Source: Paludibaculum fermentans_A (GTDB lineage: Bacteria > Acidobacteriota > Terriglobia > Bryobacterales > Bryobacteraceae). From it: DNA of 64,000 bases. The position numbers and the translations under genes are program-made. This document shows, one piece after another, positions 26,132 through 34,195 of the stretch; position 1 is the first letter of the stretch; each line of letters begins with the position of its first letter. Location of the stretch: contig NZ_JBPJAQ010000001.1 of the NCBI RefSeq assembly GCF_051172195.1, forward strand, positions 3,596,001 to 3,660,000, given 5' to 3'. The notes under the pieces were generated by a model. The model was not told the origin of the DNA. It was given only the letters and a program-made list of their open reading frames with translations, and did no database searches.

Positions 26132-26875
26132 GTGGAAAAGAGAACGGGGTTATTCCGAATATTGGTGATATTGCTTCCGGCCGTGCTCGCGCCGCAGGCC
26201 GGCGGAGGCAGCCTCACGGGCAAATTCACAGACTCCAGTGGTGCCCCCGTGACGGGCGACGCGGTTGTCCTTCGCTCCGAGCCGGATTATGCCCGCCGGT
26301 ACCGGCAGCGAACCAGCGAAGATGGTGCCTTCGAGTTTCGCGATGTGCCCGCGGGGCGCTATCAACTCGACGCTTCATTCCCCGGGTTTGGCTGGAAATC
26401 CATCGCCGGCATCGATGTGCCCGCCGGAGGGGCCATTTCATTGGGCGCCATCGTGGTCCCCATCCCGGAAATGCCTTTAACAGCATGCGGACCCGGGTCG
26501 GCCTGGAGCGTCGACATACAGTTTCTGCCTGCCGGCGTCCGCGGAGCCGCCCTGTCTGGCAGTGTCGAATCCGAGAACCGGAAGCCGCTCCAAGGAGCGG
26601 AAGTGACGCTGTTCTGCACCGGCGGCCGGGCCTGCGGCCAAGCCTTGACCGATAAGAATGGGAAGTTTTCCTTCTCCACTCTCGAGCCCGGCCGCTACTC
26701 CATCAAAGCTACAAAGCCAGGCTTCTCACTGGAGGAGAAGGTGGGTTTCCACGCCCGGGAAGGTTTGGACCAGACGCTCATGGCCTTTTCCCTCATCCAG
26801 TGTGCACATGGAACATGTGGTCCGGATGGGCGGCGGTTGCCTCAGCCCGGCTCCGTCACTATTTGCTGCGATTGA
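26132..26875 (+). CDS. Exported protein with two carboxypeptidase-regulatory-like domains
   Basis: About 247 residues from a GTG at 26132 (VEKRTGLFRILVILLPAVLAPQAGG, a good signal peptide). Two CarboxypepD_reg beta-sandwiches follow: LTGKFTDSSGAPVTGDAVVLR (about 32-100) and LSGSVESENRKPLQGAEVTLF (about 130-200), each with a GRY-type end (PAGRYQLDA, EPGRYSIKA). Such domains bind surfaces or serve as the N-terminal module of Oar receptors, but no plug or barrel follows here. The reading frame stays open upstream to 25871, but that part has no signal or domain, so I take the GTG. The tail has several cysteines (CAHGTCG, CCD). Confidence 0.6.
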   Translation: MEKRTGLFRILVILLPAVLAPQAGGGSLTGKFTDSSGAPVTGDAVVLRSEPDYARRYRQRTSEDGAFEFRDVPAGRYQLDASFPGFGWKSIAGIDVPAGGAISLGAIVVPIPEMPLTACGPGSAWSVDIQFLPAGVRGAALSGSVESENRKPLQGAEVTLFCTGGRACGQALTDKNGKFSFSTLEPGRYSIKATKPGFSLEEKVGFHAREGLDQTLMAFSLIQCAHGTCGPDGRRLPQPGSVTICCD

Positions 26876-27721
26876 AAACTGCCGTGAACTGACTGGTGTG
26901 TGCCGCGGGTCCCGCTGGCGACGAACCGCTGTCTCGCTCAGAAAAGCGGCGGCGGCCCACCGGCAGTTCCAATAGACGCATTCGAATTGTGAGTAAATGC
27001 GAGTGTTTAGTCATCAGATCCCGTAACAGCGCATTGGTAAAACTTTCCGGGCTACCTGCAAAGAGTTCCGATAACCCGCCAGGGGTTGGTTTGGTGGCCG
27101 CACACAATGCCCGGCCGCAATTAGTACCGTGACGAATCAGGTACTGCCAGGACTTCCTCACCCTTCTACTGCCCCTGCCCGCGAAACCCTCTGCCTGCAC
27201 GCGGGAGGCGATCCCGCGCGGGAGGGGTCCGTTTCCCGCCGTTGCATTTTCTTTGCCACCTGCACGCCGGCCGTGCTGGATCTCATTCTGCTGCTCACCA
27301 CCAGCGGCATGTGGCCCTTCGTCTTTTTCACTGTCGATCCCTTGCGGCTTCCGGTGGGCCTGTTGACGGATATGGAGTTCGTCGGCGGCGCAATCGTCCG
27401 TCGCGACTGCACCATGGGGGGCGCCACCACGGCCGCTGCATCTCGATACGCCACGTTCTGGGGCCTTGTTCCGGCGCTGCACAATTCGCGGAGGGACTGG
27501 CCGTGTCTGGACTTGGCTTGGCGATTTTCAGCGCTTTCAGGAGCGTTGTCCCCATGACCGGCAGACCTCGCTGGTGATCCTGCTGACCGTCTGCTCCCGG
27601 TCGGCGGAGGCGATCAGCGCCAGAATGCTGGAGGAAACAAGGGGCGAAACCGCCCCGGGGCCGTCCGGGAGCGCCAGGCTGCCCTGCCAGTGGCAACCCA
27701 CTTGCATCGCACCTCAGCACA
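26876..27721. other. 846-bp region without a supported gene
   Basis: Several overlapping open frames exist on both strands (for example plus 27129-27557 and minus 26859-27482), but none has a ribosome site, a signal or recognisable family features. A plus-strand stretch at about 27268-27360 encodes hydrophobic residues (LDLILLLTTSGMWPFVFF) and could be a remnant of a membrane gene. The end of the region must carry the transketolase promoter. The first part (26960-27130) is lower in GC than its surroundings. Confidence 0.4.
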
Positions 27722-29638
27722 ATGTCCATTCCAAAGGTTGCCGCAGAAACTGCTTCTGAGCAGATCCAGATGCTTGCCCGAAAGGCCGCCGTCCTGCGGA
27801 TCGACTCCGTTCGCGCCACCACTGCCGCCGGCAGCGGCCATCCCACCAGTTGCGCGTCGGCCGCCGAAATCGTCTCCACCCTCTTCTTTGCCGTCATGCG
27901 TTTCGACCCCAAGAATCCGCAGGCCGACCAGAACGATGTCTTCATCCTCTCCAAAGGACATGCCGCGCCACTGCTCTATGCTGCCTGGGCCGAAGCTGGC
28001 GCGTTTCCCCGCGAGCGGCTTTGGACCCTGCGAAAATTCGGTTCGGAACTCGAGGGGCATCCCACGCCCCGCCTGCCCTTCGTGCCCGTCGCCACCGGTT
28101 CACTCGGCCAGGGCCTGCCGGCTGCGGCTGGTGTCGCCCTGAATGCCAAACACCTGGAGCAGACAGGGCAGCGCGTCTACGTCCTGATGGGCGATGGGGA
28201 GTCGGCCGAAGGTTCGGTTTGGGAAGCGGCCGCGTGGTCGGCCCATCATCAACTCGACAATCTGTGCGTCACCGTCGATGTGAACTGCCTGGGCCAGAGC
28301 CAGCCCACCATGCTCCGCCACAATATGGAAGCTCACGCCGCGCGCTGGTCCGCATTTGGCTGGCATGTCGAACTGGTGGATGGGCACAGCCCCAACCAGT
28401 TGCTGGCGGCCTACAGGACCGCACTCAAGACGCGCGGCCGTCCCACCGTCATCCTGGCACGCACCATCAAGGGCAAGGGCCTGCCTGGTATCGAAGGCGA
28501 CGAACATTGGCATGGGCGTGCGCTGGACGCCGCGAGGGCGGAAAAGATCATCGCCGAACTCACCAAACAGATGGGCGACTCCCTCATGGAATGGGAGCCG
28601 AGCATCCGCATCGAAGCGCATGCGGCCGAACCAGCATCGCCGCCCTCTCTCCGTTCCGACGAATCCATTCCACCCTACGACCCGCGGTTCGACTCCGTCT
28701 CCACCCGCCAGGGTTTCGGCAGCGCCCTGGCCGCCATCGGCGCCCGCAACAAGGCGATCGTCGTGGTGGATGGAGATGTGAAGAACTCCACTTACACCGA
28801 GGAGTTTGAGAAGCACGCGCCTCGCCGGTTCCTGCAAGGCTATATCGCCGAGCAGAACATGGTCGGGATCGCCTTGGGGCTGGCTGCCCGCCGCAAGATC
28901 CCGTTCGTCGCCACCTTTGCCTGTTTTCTGACGCGCGCCTACGACTTCATTCGCATGGCTGCCATCAGCGGGCTGAACATCAAAGTCGTGGGTACCCACG
29001 CCGGCGTCTCCATTGGCGAGGATGGACCTTCTCAGATGGGTCTGGAGGATCTGGCCATGATGTGCGCCGAGCCGGGCTTCACCGTACTCTACCCGGCCGA
29101 CGCGACCAGCGCCTGGCGGGCAACGGCTCTCATCGCGGCGCACAAGGGGCCCTGCTACCTGCGGTTGGGCCGCCCGGCCGCGCCCGTGCTCTACGATGCT
29201 CACGAGACTTTTTCCATCGGACGCTGCAAAGTCCTCCGGAAGAGTGATCAGGATCGAGCGCTGATCGTGGCTGCTGGTGTCACCGTATTCGAAGCTCTAT
29301 CCGCTTACGAGCAACTGCAGAACGAGGGGATTCCGGTCCGCGTCATCGATCTCTTCAGCATCCAGCCCATCGACGCGGCGGAACTCAAATCTTCCGCCCA
29401 GGCGGCGGGCGGTGTCGTCATTACAGTGGAGGATCACTATCGCCATGGCGGTCTGGGCGACGCTGTGCTCGGCGCGCTGTCGATCGAGTGCATGCGGGTT
29501 TACAAGATGGCGGTCAGCGAGATCTCCCGCAGCGGCAGCAGCAGCGAACTGCTGGCTGAATCGGGGATCTCGGCCGGTCATATCAAGGACATGGTCAAGT
29601 CGGTACTTAACGGGTCTGCGCCCGCGGGTGCTCAATGA
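27722..29638 (+). CDS. tkt: Transketolase
   Basis: 638-residue thiamine-diphosphate enzyme of the pentose phosphate pathway that moves two-carbon units between sugar phosphates. The diphosphate-binding motif begins GDGESAEG at 157-164 and ends at VDVN near 188. The N-terminal substrate His lies in GSGHPTS (38-44), and SKGHAAP (77-83) and GSLGQG follow. The central pyrimidine-binding domain (about 330-500) has IAEQNMVGIALG with the catalytic Glu. The length and sequence match the short, animal-like transketolase class rather than the 660-residue E. coli type. No good ribosome site precedes the ATG. No other sugar-phosphate gene is adjacent, so it appears to be monocistronic. Confidence 0.93.
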   Translation: MSIPKVAAETASEQIQMLARKAAVLRIDSVRATTAAGSGHPTSCASAAEIVSTLFFAVMRFDPKNPQADQNDVFILSKGHAAPLLYAAWAEAGAFPRERLWTLRKFGSELEGHPTPRLPFVPVATGSLGQGLPAAAGVALNAKHLEQTGQRVYVLMGDGESAEGSVWEAAAWSAHHQLDNLCVTVDVNCLGQSQPTMLRHNMEAHAARWSAFGWHVELVDGHSPNQLLAAYRTALKTRGRPTVILARTIKGKGLPGIEGDEHWHGRALDAARAEKIIAELTKQMGDSLMEWEPSIRIEAHAAEPASPPSLRSDESIPPYDPRFDSVSTRQGFGSALAAIGARNKAIVVVDGDVKNSTYTEEFEKHAPRRFLQGYIAEQNMVGIALGLAARRKIPFVATFACFLTRAYDFIRMAAISGLNIKVVGTHAGVSIGEDGPSQMGLEDLAMMCAEPGFTVLYPADATSAWRATALIAAHKGPCYLRLGRPAAPVLYDAHETFSIGRCKVLRKSDQDRALIVAAGVTVFEALSAYEQLQNEGIPVRVIDLFSIQPIDAAELKSSAQAAGGVVITVEDHYRHGGLGDAVLGALSIECMRVYKMAVSEISRSGSSSELLAESGISAGHIKDMVKSVLNGSAPAGAQ

Positions 29639-29755
29639 AGACCCTATGCACCCCGCCGCCGTGTCTGAAAACCGGCTCCAGATCGCACCGGCGGCGCTGT
29701 AGACACCTTCGGCTGCCCCGATCCGGGAGTTTCAATCGCTGAGATGACTCTTCCT

Positions 29756-30097
29756 CTAACCGCCGCTTGCGTGGCATTTGCCATTCGTGCAATTGCCCTT
29801 GCTTTCAAACGCGACTCCCTCGGCGCGGTGGCAGGAACCGCAGGACATCTTCATGTCCTCACGCTTTTTGTGCGGTGAAGAGTACTCGATAGGGGCCTTC
29901 CTATCTCTCGTGAAAAGTCTGGGATGACAGACAACACAAACGTTCATCTCTCGCTTGGCGTGACTCGCATGGTCGTAGCTCACATCCCCTGATCCCGTAT
30001 GAAGCACCAGTTTTGACGGGGGCTTCTTATCCTCCCCCAACAGAAGGCCCGCTCCTAATAACGAGAAGAAGAGCAAGCCGTAAAGAGATTGTCGCAT
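29756..30097 (-). CDS. Periplasmic triheme c7-type cytochrome
   Basis: 113 residues with a signal peptide (residues 1-21). Three c-type heme sites are visible: CVVCH (54-58), CGSCH (86-90) and CTNGKCH (103-109, the longer C-x4-CH spacing seen in cytochrome c3/c7). Distal histidines are available at YDHASH (42-46) and SPHKK (75-76). This fits the c(7)-type triheme family, which carries electrons in the periplasm. AGGG lies 7 bases before the ATG. No heme-handling or terminal reductase gene is nearby, so partners are unknown. It stands alone between transketolase and a gene-poor stretch. Confidence 0.85.
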   Translation of the reverse strand: MRQSLYGLLFFSLLGAGLLLGEDKKPPSKLVLHTGSGDVSYDHASHAKREMNVCVVCHPRLFTRDRKAPIEYSSPHKKREDMKMSCGSCHRAEGVAFESKGNCTNGKCHASGG

Positions 30098-30304
30098 GTG
30101 AATACCCTAATACAAAAAGTTGGTGAGTGCAGCCTGCTCTCCTGCTTGAAACCTCTCATGCTTTTACGTAGTCGTGAAAACGTTGGGCCCTACGGTGTAC
30201 CGCCTGGAACTCTTGTTTGTTTGTGAGTTGCCTGACCGCGCATCCCTGCAGTACCTGCCTGTTTCGAATAAGAACATAAAGAGCCGGGACCCATCGGTGT
30301 CAAA

Positions 30305-30622
30305 ATGAACACCAGAGGGCAACTTCACACCGTGAACAGTATGCGTATTTGGCTCCGGCTCGAACTTCGTCCCGAACATCGGAGCACCGTAAAAACCACA
30401 CACCATGTGGGCGGCGAACTCGCACCCCACCCCTCCCGCCTGGCGATCGGCTCATTTGATGAGGGCCCTGGATTCTACCTGCTCTACTTCGATGAGCAGG
30501 GCAATGAGATTACCGATACGTTCCACGATTCGATCGAGGCGGCCCAGGCGCAGGCCGCGTTTGAGTTTGATACTTTGCCTGGTGATTGGGTTGTTGAGGT
30601 CCTAGACTGTTCAAGCGAATGA
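30305..30622 (+). CDS. Small conserved-looking protein of unknown function
   Basis: Up to 105 residues. The C-terminal two thirds (GPGFYLLYFDEQGNEITDTF and EAAQAQAAFEFDTLPGDWVV) form a well-packed alternation of strands and an acidic helix, as in small single-domain bacterial proteins. The N-terminus is uncertain: ATG at 30305 or 30341, or a later GTG, and no clear ribosome site decides. A minus-strand frame overlaps it (30164-30430) but looks less protein-like. The function is unknown. It is isolated, in a stretch of lower GC. Confidence 0.5.
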   Translation: MNTRGQLHTVNSMRIWLRLELRPEHRSTVKTTHHVGGELAPHPSRLAIGSFDEGPGFYLLYFDEQGNEITDTFHDSIEAAQAQAAFEFDTLPGDWVVEVLDCSSE

Positions 30623-31520
30623 TGTATGTTCCTTCATGCAGCGTCGCTTGATGGTTAAGATGAAAGAATCTAAATCGGCACTCTGATAGATTACAAGCCA
30701 TCAACCCGACGGACATCAAAGCTCGAACGATTGCATGTGGATCCTCGCCCATGAGCCGCTTGGCGGCTGCTAACCGCCGTAACAAGCGCCTTCGGTGATA
30801 GCCCTGCAGCGGCAGATTATGTTGGGTCCGGGCAGGGCGGTCCCCCCGCATCAAGATAAATTTGCAGCTTGTAAACCAATAGCATGCGGGTAGTGTGTCC
30901 GGAAATGCTATACGGTCTGTGCAATGCTCGGCACTTCGTGGACGTGTGCGGTTTCGGCCATGGTTCCCGATGGTGCGAAAGCGGCCCGGTCCGCGCCGGC
31001 TCTTTGAAATCCAAACCGTTTGAACTTGCATATTGTCTCCCACGGAGGAGAGTTCGCAATTGGGCGGCGGCCCGCTGGTGGGCAACGGCTGCCGGCTCAC
31101 TCATCAATGGATATTGTCAGTCACCACGTTTTTGAGGGAACAAAGCCACCGCGGGTAACAACAGGGAATTCGCCGAACAGCGGGGAGGTCCTGGACCGCC
31201 AATTTGGGTGAAACCGCGATGATCGGTGTGCGCTTCCGGCCTGGAGGCACGGTCGTCGAACAAACAGGGAAGGCGTCGACTGGCCCGAATTCGTGGCCGA
31301 CCAAACCCATCAGGAGGTCTGGTTCGGAGGTAGGTGAGATCGGCGCACGGAAGGGGCGGCCACTGCTTCGAGTCGTCTCGTGGTGGAGCAAAGCCACCCC
31401 AGCGCCGCCTGGCCCGGGAGTGGATCCCTTCCGACTAAAAGGGGGAACGGGCTCGGATGGGACTCTGTGGCCGAACAAAGCCACTCGGCCGGATCCTTAG
31501 CGTCTAGCTAAGGTTGGTCC
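30623..31520. other. 898-bp region without a supported gene
   Basis: GC is lower than in the neighbouring genes up to about 31140. Open frames such as minus 30510-31100 have no family resemblance, signal or ribosome site. The right half holds an 18-base degenerate direct repeat and a perfect 7-bp hairpin (31495-31513, CCTTAGC-GTCTA-GCTAAGG) just beyond the stop of the minus-strand gene at 31521. The stretch may be a decayed accessory segment. Confidence 0.4.
31293..31485 (+). repeat. Degenerate 18-base direct repeat with exact 87-base period
   Basis: Copies start at 31293 (GTGGCCGACCAAACCCAT), 31380 (GTGGTGGAGCAAAGCCAC) and 31467 (GTGGCCGAACAAAGCCAC). Both steps are exactly 87 bases, while the 69-base intervals are not alike. 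The last two copies can form short hairpins (GTGG with CCAC). A related GAACAAAGCCACC lies at 31138-31150, off the period. Confidence 0.45.
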
Positions 31521-31919
31521 TTAAACTACCAGCCACTTCTGCGCCAGATCTTGAGGATCGGTACTTAGGTCAACAAGCTCCGTCCGGATCTCTGCGCCAC
31601 CCTCTACCCACACCGCCTGGATCCCCTCCGCCTCCGGACGCAACTCCAGGCGCCGGCCCTTCGCCTCCAAAACCAGCGTCGTCCCCGACCAACGGAAGTC
31701 CACAAACGTCCGCTGCCCGTGCCCGATCGTCCGGCAGGCCGACAGGAACTTCTGCGTATAGGGGCTCGTCTTCAGCGCTTCCGCATGCGGTGCGGCCTGC
31801 AGCGCTGCTGCCCGTTCCGCAGCTTTGGCGTCCAGTTCCCGCTTGATTTTGTCCGGGTCCCGCTCCTCGCGCGATTCCAGCGCCTTAAGATTGTTCTCCA
31901 GATTGTCCAGATAACTCAT
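31521..31919 (-). CDS. Small cytosolic protein of unknown function
   Basis: 132 residues. A charged coiled-coil N-terminus (about 1-45, LENNLKALESREERDPDKIK in part) is followed by a small beta-rich domain (about 65-125, FVDFRWSGTTLVLEAKGRR). There is no signal peptide, membrane segment or known motif. GGAGG stands just before the ATG at 31919. It is divergent from the DUF1549 gene. A 7-bp hairpin lies just past its stop but has no T tract. I do not recognise the family. Confidence 0.6.
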   Translation of the reverse strand: MSYLDNLENNLKALESREERDPDKIKRELDAKAAERAAALQAAPHAEALKTSPYTQKFLSACRTIGHGQRTFVDFRWSGTTLVLEAKGRRLELRPEAEGIQAVWVEGGAEIRTELVDLSTDPQDLAQKWLVV

Positions 31920-32029
31920 TCCCTCCAGGATAGCGAAGCCTCACTCCATTAGGCCCATCGGCTGCCCGTTGTATAATTGCCCTCATCTGGATGGCGCATT
32001 CCTGCGCACGAGTTCGCTGGGGCGATGCA

Positions 32030-34195
32030 ATGAAACTATGGGCCTTCCTGGCCGTCGCTGGACTCCTCGCCGCCGCCGAATACCACGGCGACACCGACAA
32101 GGACCGCGCGCGCATCCTTGCCCGCCGCAACTGGTGGTCGTTCCAGAAAGTTGTCCGTCCGGAACCGCCTAAACTCAACAATCCATGGGTGAAAACGCCT
32201 GTCGACGCCTTCCTGCTGGAGGCGCTTCAGGCCAAGTCCCTCAAGCCCTCGGCCGAAGAAACCAGGCTCCGCCTGCTGCGCCGGGTCACCCTGGACGTCA
32301 CTGGCCTGCCGCCCAAACCCGAGGAAGCCGCCGCCTTCCTGAATGACAGGCGTGCCGATGCCTACGAGCGGCTGGTCGACCGGCTGATGGCGTCCACCCA
32401 ATATGGTGAACGCTGGGCCCAGCGCTGGCTCGACGTCGCCCGCTACGCCGACACCAACGGCTTCGAACACGACCTCGAGCGGACCCACGCCTGGCGCTAC
32501 CGCGATTACGTGGTCCGCAGCTTCAACGCCGGCAAGCCGTACGATGACTTCCTGAAAGAGCAGATCGCGGGCGATGAGCTCTGGCCCGGCCAGCCCGATC
32601 CGGTCATTGCCGTCGGATTTAACCGAGCCGGCCCGGAGCACCTCACCGGCGGCAACCAGGACGTCGAGCTCAACCGGCAGGAAGTGCTGGTGGAGATGAC
32701 CGCCGGGGTCAGCAACGTCTTCCTGGGGTTGACCATGAACTGTGCGCGCTGCCACAACCACAAGTTCGACCCCATCCTGCAGACCGACTATTACCGGCTG
32801 CAGGCCGTGTTTGGGGGCACCGAGGGCAAAGAGGTTCCGCTCGCCAGCGCCGAAGAAAAGGCCCGCTATGATGTGGCTCGCAAGGCCTACGAAGCCCGGC
32901 TGAAGCCCATTCAGGACGAGATCACGGCCATCGAGAAGCCCTATAAGGAAACCATTATCGCCGAGCGCCGCGCCAGGCTCGACCCGGCGGTTCAGGCTCT
33001 GCTCGATGTCCCCAAGGACAAGCTCTCCGAGGCCGATCGGGAGAAGCAGAAGAACGCCAAGGACCAGATCACGCCGTCCTGGGACGAGGTTCTGGCCCGG
33101 GTCCCCAAGCTGGAATTGGAACGCCGCTCCGGCCTGCGCCGGCAGTTGCACGCCATTGAGCTGGAGGAACCCGCGCCGCCCGCCGCCGCCTACGCCGTGG
33201 TGAACCGCGAGAAGCCTGAAGACACCAATGTCCTCAAGGTCGGCGACCATCGCATGAAGCTGGGCACCGTGCCGCCGGGCCTGCCGCTGGTGCTGACTGC
33301 CAGTTCAGCCAAACCGGTTCCGCAGGAAGCCGCCGGCCGGCGCACTGTGTTGGCTGAATGGCTGGCCCAGCCGGACCACCCGCTCACTGCGCGCGTGATG
33401 GTCAATCGCATCTGGCAGTTCCGCATGGGCCGCGGCATCGTCGGGACGCCCAACGATTTCGGTGTGATGGGAGAACGGCCCACCCACCCGAAGCTCCTCG
33501 ACTGGCTGGCTGCGGAGTTCGTGTCCAACGGCTGGAATATCAAGGCGATCGACCGCCTCATCCTGACCTCCAGCGCCTATCGCCAGGCATCCGCTCGCGA
33601 CGCCGCCCACGAGGCTGTCGATCCGGAGAACAAGCTCTACTGGCGCATGAACCGGCGCCGCCTGGAAGGCGAGGCGATTCGCGACTCCGTCCTGTCCGTC
33701 AGCGGCATGCTCAAGCTGGAAGTGGGCGGACCGCCCATCCGCGTGCCCATCGAGAAGGAAGTCTACGACTCCATCTTCACCGAGTATGAGAACGACAACC
33801 TCTGGCCCCTGCCCAAGGATCGTGCCCAGATCTATCGCCGGTCGCTCTACCTGCTGAACAAGCGGACCGTGCGGCTGCCGATTCTGGCCAACTTCGACCA
33901 GCCCGACGCGATGACCTCCTGCGCTTACCGGCCCGTCTCCACCCACGCGCTGCAGGCGCTCTCGCTGATCAACAGCGACTTCATGGCCGAGCAGTCCGCC
34001 GCTTTCGCCAAGCGTGTCGAGCAGGCCGGCACTGCGGTTCCTGTTCGAATCCAGCGCGCCTATCAGCTCGCGCTCGCCCGTCCGCCCAAGCCCGCTGAGA
34101 TCACCATGGCCCGGGACTTTTTCACCAAGGGAGGCACGCTCCAGGAATTCTGCCTGGCGCTGTTGAACCGCAATGAGTTCATCTACATCCCCTGA
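32030..34195 (+). CDS. DUF1549 and DUF1553 (PSCyt2/PSD1) exported protein
   Basis: 721 residues from the ATG at 32030, which opens a signal peptide (MKLWAFLAVAGLLAAAEY). DUF1549 (PSCyt2) spans about 45-260, with TLDVTGLPPKPEEAAAFL, YGERWAQRWLDVARYADTNG and a heme-like CxxCH (CARCHNHKFDP). DUF1553 (PSD1) spans about 420-680, with RVMVNRIWQFRMGRGIVGTPNDFG and AYRPVSTHALQALSLINSDF. This pair, first noted in Planctomycetes, occurs next to DUF1501 genes and is thought to work on extracellular substrates, but the reaction is unknown. A longer frame from 31991 adds 13 residues without a signal. Its 3' end overlaps the DUF1501 gene by 23 bases. Confidence 0.85.
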   Translation: MKLWAFLAVAGLLAAAEYHGDTDKDRARILARRNWWSFQKVVRPEPPKLNNPWVKTPVDAFLLEALQAKSLKPSAEETRLRLLRRVTLDVTGLPPKPEEAAAFLNDRRADAYERLVDRLMASTQYGERWAQRWLDVARYADTNGFEHDLERTHAWRYRDYVVRSFNAGKPYDDFLKEQIAGDELWPGQPDPVIAVGFNRAGPEHLTGGNQDVELNRQEVLVEMTAGVSNVFLGLTMNCARCHNHKFDPILQTDYYRLQAVFGGTEGKEVPLASAEEKARYDVARKAYEARLKPIQDEITAIEKPYKETIIAERRARLDPAVQALLDVPKDKLSEADREKQKNAKDQITPSWDEVLARVPKLELERRSGLRRQLHAIELEEPAPPAAAYAVVNREKPEDTNVLKVGDHRMKLGTVPPGLPLVLTASSAKPVPQEAAGRRTVLAEWLAQPDHPLTARVMVNRIWQFRMGRGIVGTPNDFGVMGERPTHPKLLDWLAAEFVSNGWNIKAIDRLILTSSAYRQASARDAAHEAVDPENKLYWRMNRRRLEGEAIRDSVLSVSGMLKLEVGGPPIRVPIEKEVYDSIFTEYENDNLWPLPKDRAQIYRRSLYLLNKRTVRLPILANFDQPDAMTSCAYRPVSTHALQALSLINSDFMAEQSAAFAKRVEQAGTAVPVRIQRAYQLALARPPKPAEITMARDFFTKGGTLQEFCLALLNRNEFIYIP

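Noticed and set aside
26859..27557. Open frames on both strands between the CarboxypepD-reg gene and transketolase
   Set aside because: None has a ribosome site, signal or recognisable motif, and they overlap each other; at most a decayed gene.
30510..31100. 196-codon minus-strand frame
   Set aside because: It overlaps the better-supported small plus-strand gene, has no family features, and shows an irregular amino-acid composition.
31293..31485. CRISPR array
   Set aside because: Only three degenerate copies, 69-base intervals and no cas genes; the repeat is too variable for CRISPR.
31204..31500. 98-codon plus-strand frame over the 87-base repeats, with repeated W..KA peptides
   Set aside because: The peptide similarity follows from the DNA repeat and the 87-base period being a multiple of three; there is no ribosome site or fold-like pattern.
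34046..34062. tRNA T-arm-like GTTCGAATCC
   Set aside because: It lies inside the DUF1549/DUF1553 coding sequence and no acceptor or anticodon arms surround it.
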